A stretch of DNA of 64,000 nt from Polytrichum commune (GCA_950295325.1 OX485803.1:43353554-43417553), one strand, 5' to 3'; counted from the first letter of the stretch, positions 11,846 through 23,366 are shown. Numbers and translations: made by a program. The notes: generated by a model from the letters alone, not told the origin.

Positions 11846-12580
11846 AAGTTCAACTAATCGCATGACTTCGTTAACGATGAACGTTGGAGCATATTAGAAA
11901 ATTAATTGTTGTAAATAAAAATGAACTAGATTGCAGTGTCACTAAATGGACTCCAACAAGAACACGTATTTCACCATCGACCTCACTCACATGTCTAAAA
12001 GTTTGAGAGTAACATCTCAAAATAGAAGTGACCAACATTGAATGTTGAGTTAGTAGTGATACCTATCATTTTCAGTCCCAACTCTACATTAAGATGGTGA
12101 TTCATTCAACATTGATTGAACTTAACCTCTTATGTCTTGCAACTATAAAATATAGAAACAAAATATAAACTTTACAACCTTATGTTTCATGTGCAATTCA
12201 TTTAATATTGTAAGGTAGATGGGTCTTAAGTGGCTTGTTTTTGTAATCAAACCTCTAGATTTGGTTGATATGTGGTTCAGTGAGGATTAAAGAACAAATA
12301 TTATAAAGACACATGATTAAAAGAGGTTGGATTACGTCTTCAAATATTTATAACTACTCTACACTCAATAGTAGTGAACACAATTGGGAGGAACTATGTA
12401 TTTAGTTAAGTAATAACCATAAATGCTCTTCTGATAACCATAACTAAATTAGGGGAGGTCTGATTTTCAATCCAGATATTGCAGACGTTTCATCGTAGAT
12501 TTGCTAATGCAACACGAGTTTTGTTGTGTAATCTAACCAGAGAACATGAAATACGAACAAGATAACACCCACATACCTTA
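11846..12580. other. AT-rich spacer
   Basis: No open frame of note, no RNA gene and no repeat that I could delimit. Confidence 0.45.
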
Positions 12581-13130
12581 GGGGTTGTTTACACCATGGA
12601 CCATGAAGTTGTCCCAAGGCCCTGTAAAATTTGTGATTGGCTGTTGAATTCGTCCCATGACCACATCGGTTTACACCAAGGAAAAAAACATTAGAGTGAC
12701 CATGGAGTTCGAGGTCCCCAAAAGACATATTTTGAGGCCTACATCATCCACTGACATGGTTCAATGGATTTCGTGGTGGGAGAGGCAAAAGAGGTGCTCT
12801 AGTAGAAAAAGGCAAGGGCCCATGGTAGAGAAATGTTGTTATAATAATTACTTAACGAGTTTTCTTTTGGGGAAGAGAAGAGAAGAGAATGGTCAAACTT
12901 TTCAAAGCTGTCCTTTGGGGGCTATAATTAAAAAAATGAGCACATTCACTTTTTGGTGCACGGTCATTCCTCTTGGTCCACATTCGGTTCACACCTAGTG
13001 AGGGACCCAAAAACTTTGGAAATTGGTTTCTTTAGAGATCAGACCATGAAAGTTGGACCATAAAGTCATACCATGGAAAAAGGCCATCTTCCATGGTCCA
13101 ACTTTATGGTCCACGGTGTAAAACTGGCTC
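12581..13130. mobile_element. Tourist-like (PIF/Harbinger-type) MITE, complete, TTA target site
   Basis: The left end GGGGTTGTTTACACCATGGA and the right end, read inward on the other strand, GAGCCAGTTTTACACCGTGG are inverted repeats continuing through GGACCATGAAGTT / GGACCATAAAGTT. TTA stands on both sides (12578-12580 and 13131-13133). A three-base TTA duplication with GGG/GGC-type ends is typical of Tourist-like elements. No transposase inside. Confidence 0.75.
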
Positions 13131-13434
13131 TTAGCTTGATATGATTGATGCTATGTGAAATCAATGTTGATATGTAAATTTGGAGGTTACTTATGAATCA
13201 TCAATGTAAGCTGTTGTAGAGAGACTTCTGTTTAATTTCTTCCTCCTTCTCCTCCATCGGTGCCGCATCTTGCTGTCATTTCAATTTTATAACGAGTTCA
13301 TAAGAAAGCAATTCCCTACACTTAAACCTACACAACTTTGAGAACATTCATTAGCTTAGGACATGCTTATGAACCAAGAATTCTGACTCCATAGTAAGAG
13401 GTCGAAGACAAAACTTCCTTCGTGATGCATGCCT

Positions 13435-13715
13435 GAGGGCCGGTTTACACTATGGACCATGAAGTTGGACCAGGGCTCTGGAAGGCAGCTGATTGGTTGC
13501 TGAAGTTGTCCTGGGACAACTTCGGTTTACACTAAGGAAACAATGGGAGAGGGACCATGAAGGTCGAGGTCCCCAAAACATAATTTTTAAGGCTTAATAA
13601 ATTCATTGACATGGTCCAATGGGGTTTGCGGTAAGAGAGGCACGAGAGGTGGTCTGGTAGGAAAAGGCAAGGACCCATGTCAAAGAAATGCCATTTCAAT
13701 ATATTTTTAATGCCC
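13435..13715. mobile_element. Tourist-like MITE, right end missing
   Basis: Starts GAGGGCCGGTTTACAC, followed by TATGGACCATGAAGTTGG, and matches 12581-12850 through the GGTGGTCTGGTAGGAAAAGG segment. It loses similarity near 13715 and has no right terminal repeat. Confidence 0.6.
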
Positions 13716-13893
13716 TCTAGGTGCCTTCATTATATTATAGCCCATGAGACATACCATTACTACCTTGCCCTACCCCTTAAACCAACTCCCACGTTTTTTG
13801 CCAAACAACATGGAACATTTAGAACTCAAGAATTGAAGTGCTGATTTGTTTTTTTTGGTCTACCAACTGCATTGTTTGGAATTTGGGGGCTTG

Positions 13894-13942
13894 TAATATA
13901 CCGTTGGAAAGGTCTTGAAAATACTTTTCCAACGGTATATTA
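13894..13942. repeat. Perfect 17-bp hairpin
   Basis: TAATATACCGTTGGAAA and TTTCCAACGGTATATTA are perfect inverted copies around a 15-base loop. The flanks GGGG...CCCC extend the symmetry. Role unknown; it may be the tip of a foldback element. Confidence 0.8.
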
Positions 13943-14032
13943 CACACCCCAAAATTTTAAAAATTAAAATTGAAAAAACGAAAAAGAAAAATCTGTAGTT
14001 GTTTAGTGACTGTAGATCAGGGTGGTCAAAAG

Positions 14033-14059
14033 AACCGCAATGGGAAAATGATTGCGGTT
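14033..14059. repeat. Perfect 9-bp hairpin followed by T-run
   Basis: AACCGCAAT and ATTGCGGTT flank a 9-base loop and are followed by TTTTTT. The shape mimics a bacterial terminator, but in a plant nuclear spacer it has no assigned role. Confidence 0.7.
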
Positions 14060-14076
14060 TTTTTCGCATAGTTTTC

Positions 14077-14383
14077 TACTACATTAAATAGGATATTTAG
14101 TGTTTCATACACTAAATATCAACAACCCTATGAAAGTAAGTAACATTAAATTTAAAATCATACACTAAATATCAACTATGGTAATATGTGGAAGTTACAT
14201 GTTTGAATTTAGTGTTAGTAAGGATATAAAAATAAATAAAAATGATAAAAGTAGAATTCCACCATATCTTCTAGCAAATTTTTTAACACTAATTATCAAA
14301 GAATTGAAAATTAGTGTTGAGCAAGGTAGGGTGGTAATAACATTGAATATAATCAAACATTAAATATCCTATTTAGTGTAGTG
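14077..14383. mobile_element. MITE with CACTAC-type ends, copy 1
   Basis: The left end TACTACATTAAATAGGATAT and the right end, inverted, CACTACACTAAATAGGATAT are terminal inverted repeats; GATATTTAGTGT follows inside. The family also occurs at 51818-52138 and 58988-59370. Copies 1 and 2 share an open frame (here 14178-14363) of about 60 codons with the same start MVICGSYMFEFSV, but the frame is not preserved in copy 3. Confidence 0.7.
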
Positions 14384-14869
14384 ACAACACAAGGTACATG
14401 TCACATGTATCACTATATTCGTTAATTTGAGACTTTCTCTTGTCTCAAATTAATATATGGACCACAACAACATGGTCTAATGTTTGGGTTGTCCTACCTA
14501 AACCATCTTGATATGAGATCTTAATTGGGTTCTTGATATGAACACCCGCTTCAAAGTATTTGCATGTTACAACATTCTCCAATATTTGTGTGATTTTATC
14601 CATGTTCTTATATTTGTAACTGTCTCAAAATGCCGAAAAATTCCCCAAATTAACGAATATAGTGTACAAATTAAATCGCTCATTTATTTGTAAAAATTCT
14701 TGCGAGAAGATTTGCAAGCCACATCTTCGACACATTTAACAAGAAGGGAAGACAAGTGAAGCCCAAGAGAAGACAAGAGAATGGTCAAACTTGATAAATG
14801 TTTTTTCAAAACTGCCCTTTTTGGGCATGTATTAAAAAAATCAGCACCTTCACTTTTTGGGTGCATGGT

Positions 14870-14888
14870 TTAGGGTTTAGGGTTTAGG
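14870..14888. repeat. Interstitial telomeric motif
   Basis: Three consecutive units of the plant telomere motif (TTTAGGG) at 14870-14888, just outside the left end of a MITE. A short interstitial run of this kind can arise by end-joining repair. Confidence 0.7.
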
Positions 14889-14990
14889 GTATGCACATCC
14901 CCCTGAAGAAACTCCAAGGGATGAAAAAAATGGTGCCGTGAGCTTAAGTTGTTCTCGGACTCGCCCAACAAGCAAAGTCTCATACCCTAA

Positions 14991-15549
14991 GGGGCACTTC
15001 ACAATATGGCCGTTGAAGTTGAGAGGCCGGGGGATTGAGTGGCCAAACTTTGTTGAGAGTCCAAATGGGTTGAAAATAGATAGCCAATAAAATATAGGAA
15101 TTGGAGCCTTTGGGTGGGCATAGCGTGAAGCTTCCAAAGGCCAAGCCCAAAGTCCAAGCTTTTGGCCACCATGGCCTCTCAACTTGGACGGTCATAGTGT
15201 GAAGTCTCCAAAGGCCAAGTCCAAAGTCCAAACCCAAAGGAGCATCCCACTTTATTCTTTACCCAAACCAACCCCTCCAATCTAACGGCCAAGGTCTTGT
15301 CCATGATTCATTTTTTTATGAAAAAAAACCGACGGCCTCTCGACCATAGTTTGGGAATCCATTCCCGACCGACCCAAACTTCCTTTGAGAGTCCGTCGCC
15401 TTCTTCAAAAAGTAAGCATTTTAAATTGCGACGGCCTTTGGACTTTGGCCTTAGTGTGAAGGGTCGAGAGGCCGTACTCTTGGATTCTTGCAATATGATT
15501 GGTGGAAATCAATGGCCTCTTGACCTTCGGCCATAGTGTGAAGCGCCCC
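14991..15549. mobile_element. Tourist-like MITE, second family
   Basis: The left end GGGGCACTTCACAATATGGC and the inverted right end GGGGCGCTTCACACTATGGC are terminal repeats, continuing with GAGAGGCC / AAGAGGCC. The left flank is TAA and the right flank TAC, close to the TWA target sites of Tourist elements. An additional inverted terminal-like segment (GGCCTCTCAACTTGGACGG) lies inside at 15172-15190, suggesting a nested or rearranged copy. Confidence 0.65.
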
Positions 15550-15945
15550 TACTATTTCAGGGGCAACTATTGCATTGCGCTATGCGCGTGTTAGCACCTC
15601 AACATAGTCGTTGGGGATATCCTCTTGATTCCACTCGTCTTCCCTAACACTGCTTTTCCCCCTGCCACTAGCATGTTCCTCGCTCCTGGTTCCCCCGCTC
15701 ACCATCCCCGGGGGGGCACTAGCTGTATTTTAGAAATGACGTGCGATAAAATATAGGGTATTTAATATTCATTCGAGGTAAAATCTTGAATATTTCTATA
15801 TTAAATATAAGGGGCGAATTAATGCTGGAAACCAATTCTAAAAAAAATACCATGCAATATGAAAAAGAAAGGTGATGTGGCCGCGCTAGAGGACGTTATT
15901 CATGTAGAGCCTGCACTTGACCATTTTAAGGACTCATCTACCTTA

Positions 15946-16508
15946 GAGGGTTGTTTACAACAAGGACCATGAAGTCGTCCCAAGGCCCTGTAAAATCTGT
16001 GATTGGTTATTGAACTCGTCTTGGGATCACTTTGGTTTACATCAAGGGAAAAAATCAGAGTGACCATGGAATTCGACGTCCCCAAAAGACATATTTTAAG
16101 ACCTACATTTATCCATTGACATGGTCCAATGGATTTTGTGGTGGGAGAGGCAAAAGAGGTGCTTTGGTAGGAAAAAACATGGGCTCATGGCAAAGAAATG
16201 TTGTTATGATAATTGTTTTTAATGAAATGTTTTTTGGGGAAGAGAAGATGAAGACAAGAGAAGACAAGAGAATGGTCAAACTTGAATATTTTTCAAAACC
16301 GCCCTTTTCGGACATGTATTAAAAAAAATCAACACATTCACTTTTTGGTGCATGGTCATTCCTCTTGGTCCACATTCCGTTTACACCTAGTGAAGGGCCC
16401 AAAGGCTTTGAAAAGTGATTTTTTAAGAGATCGGACCATGGAAGTTGGACCATGAAGTCAGACCATGGAAAAAGGCCATCTTCCATGGTCCAGGTGTAAA
16501 CCGGCCCC
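15946..16508. mobile_element. Tourist-like MITE, near-complete copy
   Basis: The left end GAGGGTTGTTTACAACAAGG and the inverted right end GGGGCCGGTTTACACCTGGA match the element at 12581-13130, and the interiors are collinear (GGGAGAGGCAAAAGAGGTGC appears in both). TTA precedes the left end; the right-hand target copy has mutated. Confidence 0.7.
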
Positions 16509-16574
16509 AAGCATCAGCATAAAGCACTGCCCCTGATAGGATGAACCACATACCCGCCAGTGCATGGAATACGT

Positions 16575-16872
16575 TTCGTCAGAAGAGTTCCTTGTTGATA
16601 CCCTTTAGATACCCGGAACATAACCTTATACCACAAGTCTTGGGAGTTTACGTAGTCCGTCGCAAGGGGACGAGCGACCGCTGGTCCGGAACGCTCCAAG
16701 GTGGGGGAGGTTGCTAACAATCGAAGAGTTACTTCCTGATACCCTATCGATACCCGGCCCATAACCACATACTGCACGTCTTGGGAGTAAAGTAGTCCGT
16801 CGCAAAGGCGACGAGCGACCGCTGGTCCGGAACGCTCCAAGTGGAGGAGGTCGCTAACAACCGACGATGGCG
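16575..16872. promoter_or_regulatory. Direct duplication (~140 bp) upstream of the GST
   Basis: Two tandem units share GTAGTCCGTCGCAA, GACGAGCGACCGCTGGTCCG and GAACGCTCCAAG, separated by a collinear stretch including TACCCGG.. and CTTGGGAGT. The second unit has a small GTCGC-AAAG-GCGAC hairpin. The unit is GC-rich against an AT-rich background and lies 215-510 bases before the GST ATG. A regulatory role is inference; an open frame through it on the minus strand is probably incidental. Confidence 0.5.
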
Positions 16873-17086
16873 GATGGCGGAGCTCAAACCTTGCTTCACA
16901 GGTTTTGCGTCTTCTCACCGGTTTTGATGATAATTGGGATATTAATCTTGTCCTGGTTTTCTTCTCAATTTCAGCCTTCCTGAGCAATTTAATTGCGGGT
17001 TGGAAGCATTCGTTAGACTGACCGGCAGCTGATTATTGTTGCAGACAAACAGTTGCAGGGTTGATTTGGAGCTAAATTTGGAAGAG

Positions 17087-18303
17087 ATGGCGCTGAAGAT
17101 ATACGGGCTGCCGGGGTCCACCTGCACCGCGCGTGTTCTGGCCACTATCTTTGAGAAGAATGTGGACGATTTTGTCATCGAGCCTGTGAACCTGGCCACC
17201 GGAGCTCATAAGAAGCCCGAGTTCTTGAAAATGCAAGTATGTATGAAAGCCACCTCCTCCGTTTCGACATACATACATATGGATGTGACATTGACAACGA
17301 TGGAAGTGTATGTGATTTGAGAGTTTTAGACTGCTTATTGTTATTGTTATCAGGGATATTCTGTCTTTTTCTGTTTCTTGATTTCTTCCCTTGCCCCTCC
17401 CTTGTGATGAGGTTTGGTGGATGTCTTCTCCCTTTCCTCACGCGTGAATGTGTCAATCCTTTTTGCAGCCGTTTGGACAGATTCCAGTCCTACAGGATGG
17501 AGAGTTGAAACTCTTTGGTGAGCACTCTCGACTCAAGATCTTCCTGAAATTATTGCATGTTCCAACCAAGTTAATGCAATCAAGTTGTTAATTCAAATCG
17601 CAGACAAAAACACTCTTATGTGGAGAGTGTTTGTTTTTCACTCTTATGTAAGAGTGCACATAAGACTGCTCGTGTGTGCATTCGGTAATGTATGTAGCAT
17701 CATGCCGACCATGCGGAGTGTAATTCTCTATCACACAGGTCTAGAGATTTCTTGGATCTTTCTCACCTTCGAAGTTGTTGCCCCACATGACTCTCCATCA
17801 TGAACAAACCTGAGCTTTTGTCATGACATTGCACATTGTGAGCTGCAGAGTCACGTGCCATTGCCAGATACATTTCAGAGAAATACAAAGAGCAGGGTAC
17901 ATGCTTGGTTGGGAAGACAAGTAAGGACAGAGCTATGGTAAACCAGTGGCTTGAGGTTGAGGCACAAAACTTCAATCCTACAGTAGCCGCCATTGTGTTC
18001 CAACTGGTATTCGCCCCTGGTCGGGGATTGGAGACTGATGAGAAGGTTGTGAATAAGGAACTGGCGAAGCTTGAGAAGGTTCTCAACGTGTATGACGACC
18101 ATCTAGCTCAAAACAAATATCTTGCAGGAGACTTCTTCAGTTTGGCTGATCTTTCTCACATGTCCTATGCACATCACCTGGTCTCTGTGGCAAAAAGAGG
18201 TAAAGTTATTACCTCCCGCAAGCATGTCAATGCATGGTGGGAGGACATCTCTTCCCGGCCTTCTTGGCAGAAGGTACTCGAGCTCCGAGCCAGAAAGTGG
18301 TAA
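17087..18303 (+). CDS. Phi-class glutathione S-transferase
   Basis: Phi GSTs are cytosolic enzymes that conjugate glutathione to electrophiles or reduce peroxides. Three exons join in frame: 17087-17236, 17469-17517 and 17849-18303, with GT/AG borders in phases 0 and 1, giving 217 residues, the usual size for the class. The N-terminal thioredoxin-like domain has YGLPGSTCTARV, where the Ser after PG is the expected catalytic residue, then HKKPEFL, PFGQIPVLQDGELKLF and ESRAIARYI, the glutathione-binding signature. The C-terminal helical domain has NKYLAGDFFSLADLSHMSY, including the conserved N-capping (S/T)xxD motif. The three-exon layout with a tiny second exon is typical of plant phi genes. 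A possible 3'-UTR intron runs 18330-18417 (CCAG|GTGAGT ... GGGCAG|TC). I see no frameshift, so it is probably functional. Confidence 0.93.
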
Positions 18304-18417
18304 CCAAGGTCGACAAATCACAGAGCCAGGTGAGTATCTAAGTTGGCTATGCTGCCATCTACAAATTGCATTTCTATGATCAGCCTTTATCTGTAAACAT
18401 CATTTTACCGTGGGCAG

Positions 18418-20885
18418 TCTATTGATGTATGCGAGGTTCTGGTGACCTATGGAACCAAATCATGTTTGATGGGAGGATATTAAGTCAGCGTCGTCATTTT
18501 CTGGGATAATTGGTCATTGCATGATGTGAAGATGACTGGCTGCATGTGGCAAATGTGCATTAAATATTGTTGAGATTTATTTCGACCAGAGACAACAGTA
18601 GAAGACACATGTCTACTTACTTGTGCAGGATTAAACACTCTCCGGTGATGGAGGGAGGAGGATTACGAGTCGAAAATATACACGGCAGAGAATGAAAGTA
18701 ATACAAGCGAGAGTTGATTCTCCCAAGACACCAATGACACTGGCATTTATGGAAGAGAGACTGACTATATCCGGAAGTAAAAAATTAGGATAACGGATCA
18801 CTCCGAGGAAACAGATGAGCTGATTCCATGCATAAATTAAAAGAAAATTACAATTCAACGGATACTTAGTTATGTTCTTGTTGTGATATGCAAGAGAAGC
18901 TGTACGCTTTCTAGGACAATTACTACGGATCATACTAATTTTGAAGACATTTCTTTTCACAACGTGAAAGTTTCATTTAGTGACAAACTCCTCAATGCTA
19001 AGAGTATCTTCTTCATTTTTTTGCTCACAGTATGTTCTGGAGCACACTAAATCCTCCACGATAATTGCCCGGAACTTTGCGGTGAATTTCAACTCGAGAT
19101 TTGGAATCCCCTTCAAACTTTTCAGTAAGGAAGAAATCTCTTTATTGCTCCAACTAAGAGAAGTATCTACACAAATTAACAGCTCAGAGAAGTTAACCGA
19201 CCTCAAGATTTCTTCGTTGAGAACAAACAACTGACAAGTACCTTTTCAACATAAATTGCATTGCAAAGCATTGAAATGCATTTGGAAGAGTCTTGAGCTA
19301 GAAGATGCAAACAATCCTTAGAAGTCTTTAACTCTCTACTGCCAATACGTCCCAAAATGAGACTCACAGTTTGAATTGACATGATCTTGTTCAAAAATAG
19401 TCTTTTGAAGCAATTTACACCCTAGACCTGGCTACTGAAATTGTCTATCATCCACAGAAGTTTGATTTTAAACTTTCACGAATGGCTTATCTGTAGACCT
19501 CTTGAAGTGCCACAACTCAAGACACATCTATTGCTTGTCGATCACTACATGATCATATAATGCTTGCCACTTTCCACCAGTTTAAAAAATTCAAAATTTC
19601 AGCCAATCTTGTGCCAAGTTTCTCATTATTTGAAACGGTGAGATTTTTTGGTTGTGATGAATTTTCAAAATCAACATTGAAACTACATAAAGCGAGCGAA
19701 AATTTATTGGTGAATCATTTTGATATTAGCGTAATCTTCAAAACATGATGCATATATTTGTTGCATGTAATGTTCATCAGGAGAAAACTTGTTTGTACCA
19801 ACTGCTTTCTAAACTGGCCATTGCGATGCGATTGTGCATTTTGTGGCCGATATGATGAGCCACAGTTGCCAACCCATCAAACTTTATTCATGACAATCAT
19901 GGGTGCAACCATATCTGGGAGGTGAGACGTTCATAGGGGTATCGATCGAGCAACCTGACATGGGATTGTCCGAAGGAAATTCCTCTCAATCCTCTCATCA
20001 AATACATGGAATTAGTCCTCGTAGCAAGAGCCAGGTTTCATCCCGGTGCTGAAACATTTTCTTCTTCTTGTAGACCCTTTTAAGTTGAGATTTATGGCAC
20101 TTGGGCTAGCACACAAATCTGATATTGTAGAGGGGATGGCCATCAACCCAACCCCGACCACTTGAGGGCTTGGGGTTAAGTATGCACATATCCCAACGCT
20201 CACCAATAAGAAGCCCCAACCCTAAGGTTGCAAGCCTCAGATACCCTAATGCATGTCTGTGAGGCCAAATCCACCACCCTTAAGTGTCCTAGTCCAGGTG
20301 ATGACTTTGAGAATCACATTTATCTATTACAACATTGAACCATGTGCAAGGTAATTTTCATGTCCAAATTAAATGAACATGTATTGTCTCACTCATTGTA
20401 CTTTATTAATGTTGGCCTCTTGGCTTGTGCTAGAGTTGGCTTTCTCAAGAGTCCAACCCGCGGCCGTGGCCACACATGCCTTTAAAGACATCCCCCTCGC
20501 AACCTTTGGCCTAACCTCCTTTGTCTCGTCATCGCGGGGATCATCCACCTTCTCCATTAATAATGCAAGTGATTTATTTGCCCAATAAGATGCGAGTGTT
20601 CAAAAACACTGTTCTTACTAGTCCACCCCAATTACATTTACTAGCAAGCCACACCTCACACTACCTAGCCTAATAAGTCTAAAACTTACATATGCACTAG
20701 AATAATCTAAAATGCATAACTTGCCCTATGCTTAGTTTTAGTGATAATGTTCGATTTGGGCTAAGCTTGAGGCCCCTAAACCCATTCCTCGGTAACCCAG
20801 CTTAAACCAACCATCCAGGTTCCCTTAAAGTTGACCTTCGCTTTCACCACTTCAATGAGCTGGTCTCGGCCCTTTCGGCTATTGA
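18418..20885. other. Spacer downstream of GST; no gene recognised
   Basis: Short open frames (for example 18631-18960 and 18980-19234) have no recognisable motifs and overlap on both strands. The GST polyadenylation site should lie in the first few hundred bases. Confidence 0.45.
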
Positions 20886-20889
20886 GATA

Positions 20890-21060
20890 ACGAGCCTTGG
20901 GAGGCCCCTGGACTAGCAGTCCCGACAGCAGTTGAGCCTGGGAGTCCCTGGACTAAGCAGTCCTGGCAGCAGTTGAGCCTTGGGAGGCCCTTGGACTAGC
21001 AGTCCCGGCAGCAGTTGAGCCTTGGGAGGCCCCTGGACCAGCAGTCCCGGCAGCAGTTGA
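20890..21060. repeat. 42-bp GC-rich minisatellite, four units
   Basis: The unit starts GAGCCTTGGGAGGCCCCTGG and ends with AGTCCCGGCAGCAGTT. Four consecutive copies differ by single bases and one small deletion. It lies directly left of the giant CACTA insertion. Confidence 0.85.
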
Positions 21061-21228
21061 TGAAATCAACACCAAACTAATTTCAACTCTAGTGCTTAAT
21101 CAATTGCTCATCTAAGCCTCTTAACTAATGAATGCACACCTCCCACTAAATTAATACAATCTAACCACTACTCATGAGCTTAGTCCAATGACTCTAAGCT
21201 TCCCCTACTCATAAGAGGGATTAACTTC

Positions 21229-21260
21229 CACTAGAGCAAAAGCTGTCCAAATGAACCCTG
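21229..21260 (+). repeat. Left terminal inverted repeat of giant CACTA
   Basis: Begins CACTAG and contains TGTCCAAATGAACCCTG. Pairs with 49831-49862. The preceding TTC is the target-site duplication. Confidence 0.92.
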
Positions 21261-21269
21261 CAGGGTTGC

Positions 21270-22090
21270 ACAAATAACAGTGGATGCGGTCACCGGTGGC
21301 TGGTGGTTGCCAATACTGGGTGCAGTCCCCATGGCCAGGTCAAAGGCCGGGTGCTGGCTCCAATGTCGTTGTTGGGTGCCACATGAGTAATGTATGGGTG
21401 GGGGTTGCCCACTTGGGGTGATGCACACCCAATGGGTGTTATAGGGTTTAGGGTGCCGAGTATGGGTGTCGGCTTTAGTCGCCTCGGAACCCTCCTTGGT
21501 GATGTGGTTTAGGGAATGGGTTTTAGGGTGTGTGCATGTGTCACCCTATTGGGTGTAGTCGTTTGCCGGTGACCTCGCACGGTGATGACGAATCGGATGA
21601 GGCCACGTTGTTGCGATTATGGGTGGGGTGGGTTGGGTCACCCGTTTGGCGGTGACCTCGCACGGTGGCGATGAATCGGTTGAGGCCACGTTTGGCAATT
21701 CTGGGTGGGGTGGGGTGGGTCACCCTCGTAGGGTGGGACCGCGGTGTCTGGGGTGACCTCGCACGGTGGCGACGAATCGGTTGAGGCCACGTTTGCCAAT
21801 TCTGGGTGGGGTGGGGTGGGTCACCCTCGTAGGGTGGGACCGCGGTGTCCGAGGGTTTGGGGACAGTATCGGTGGCCCCGGTGTACAGCAGGTGTGTAGC
21901 CGAGTGTATGTGCGGTGCGGCTGTACCGAAGATCGGGTCGAGGTTGGGTAGCTTGGGTGGGGTTTGGGTCGGGTGTGTGTTACTGGGTTGGGTGGCGATT
22001 GGGTTGAGGGGTCTGTTTGGGATCTGGGTGAGTTTCGGGTGCACCTGCATTGGGTTTGGGGTGAACCTGCGGTGGGTTCAGGTGTCGTGA
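21270..22090. promoter_or_regulatory. Left subterminal repeat zone of giant CACTA
   Basis: A GC-rich stretch carries three tandem units of about 110-120 bases centred on GGTGACCTCGCACGGTGGCG, TTGAGGCCACGTTTG and GGGTGGGTCACCC (21640-21850), plus scattered GGGTTGC, GGTTGCC and GGGTGC motifs. In En/Spm elements such short subterminal motifs bind TnpA; here that role is inferred. The composition differs strongly from the AT-rich flanks. Open frames across it on both strands are repeat-derived. Confidence 0.6.
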
Positions 22091-22497
22091 GGATGTCATT
22101 AGGGTGGAACTTTATTATTGTTTAGTACCATTCAGTATTTTATGTTGGATTTGAGTTCTGTTGTGTATGTTTATGCATTTAAGGGTGCACTTCGGAGCCT
22201 TTTGGGTGCGATTCGAATAACATCTGGCAGTTTAGAGTGTTCACGCTATGTTTGAACGTTTTTGTTTAATTTTTTTTGGGAGTTTGACTCAATGAAAGCA
22301 ACAATAAACCTTTATGGGCACATACAACAACTATTAACAAGCCGATTGACTATAAGGTATTTAGAAGTTGCTTAACTATAAGATATTTACAAGCCTTGTC
22401 AGATGACCGAAGATGCGAAGAAAAAATGTTCAAAAGATGCGAAGAAATGTGAGTTCCAACGCCAAGTCCGTGTATGTGGAGTCAATTACATTTCCAA

Positions 22498-23366
22498 CTA
22501 CCCCCTATCGGCCGGGCATGTCCAATATGGCGCTGTTGGATGAAAACTCATGCCGTAAAACTCCACCGCATAGAATGACATCTCCAATACTTCCCTCAGC
22601 CCATCCAGCTCCGGCAATGTCAAATCCTCCAGCCTTGCTCGAAGAATCCTCCGGGAAACTCGTGTAGTCAGATGCCGGCTCTTAGAAAACCACATCATAT
22701 TCTCCCGAAATTGTGTCACAATGTTGTATTCACGTGACATATACCTCCTTCCCCAGTCATTGGGCCACATTGCACAATCGTATTCAGCTAGGCGTAGTGC
22801 ATTGTACTCGGTGCTTTTGTCAACCACTGCTTTCCATGTTTTACATGAAAGCCTCATCTTGTGCATTGCCTGCAAACGAAGTAGCGTTTCTGCTGCTGTT
22901 TCTGCACCCAAATTCACTTTTGAGGCACCCACCAGCAGGTTCGGAACTAGCACCTCCAACTGCGCATTTTCATCAAGATCCAATACAATTGCCTCCATTG
23001 TATATGCTTGGCCTGGGCATTCCCCACCCTGGTTAGCCACACCCAGCCACAAACAATGGTTCCTACAATTTAAATGCGCATGGAGGTTAGCACAAACAAA
23101 ACTTCACCAATCATTTGGGTAGGATGCATGTCTTTTACTTCAACACATGTTTTAAGGCAATGTGCACAACCATCCTCCTGCCAATATAGTCTACAGTCAA
23201 TATCATATAAGATTCAAATGCCCACATAAAACACCTATTCAACATTTGTGTGATCCCATCTTCCGTGTGTGGCAATCCCTCCATAATTGCAATACACCCA
23301 TGAAGACAACTAGAACCCCTGTTATGTGCAACCCACACGTCAGAACGAACTTCCAGCAATCTGTGT
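22498..23366 (-). CDS. Unknown multi-exon gene carried by the CACTA element, possibly F-box-like
   Basis: Two exons join in matching phase: 23138-23366, then 22498-23062, with a 75-base intron (donor GAA|GTAAAA, acceptor ATTGTAG|GAACC). The last exon ends in a stop. The upstream exon opens at an acceptor (TTTTCCAG|ACACAG), so the gene starts further right; frames up to about 23765 may belong to it. The protein has a weak resemblance to the second half of an F-box (MRLSCKTWKAVVDKSTEYNA, then LRLAEYD) and a charged helical C-terminus. I do not recognise the N-terminal part (MEGLPHTEDGITQMLNRCFM). It is either an element gene or a captured host gene; function unknown. Confidence 0.5.

Noticed and set aside
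14033-14065. Rho-independent-like terminator
   Set aside because: The hairpin plus T-run matches the shape, but the sequence is plant nuclear and no gene ends here.
16514-16987. 157-codon minus-strand open frame before the GST
   Set aside because: The frame runs through the two-unit direct duplication and inherits its repeated peptide from it; there are no family motifs and the GST plus-strand leader overlaps it.
21541-22050. 169-codon Pro/Thr-rich minus-strand frame
   Set aside because: It is the translation of the GC-rich subterminal tandem units of the CACTA element; both strands are open here because of composition.
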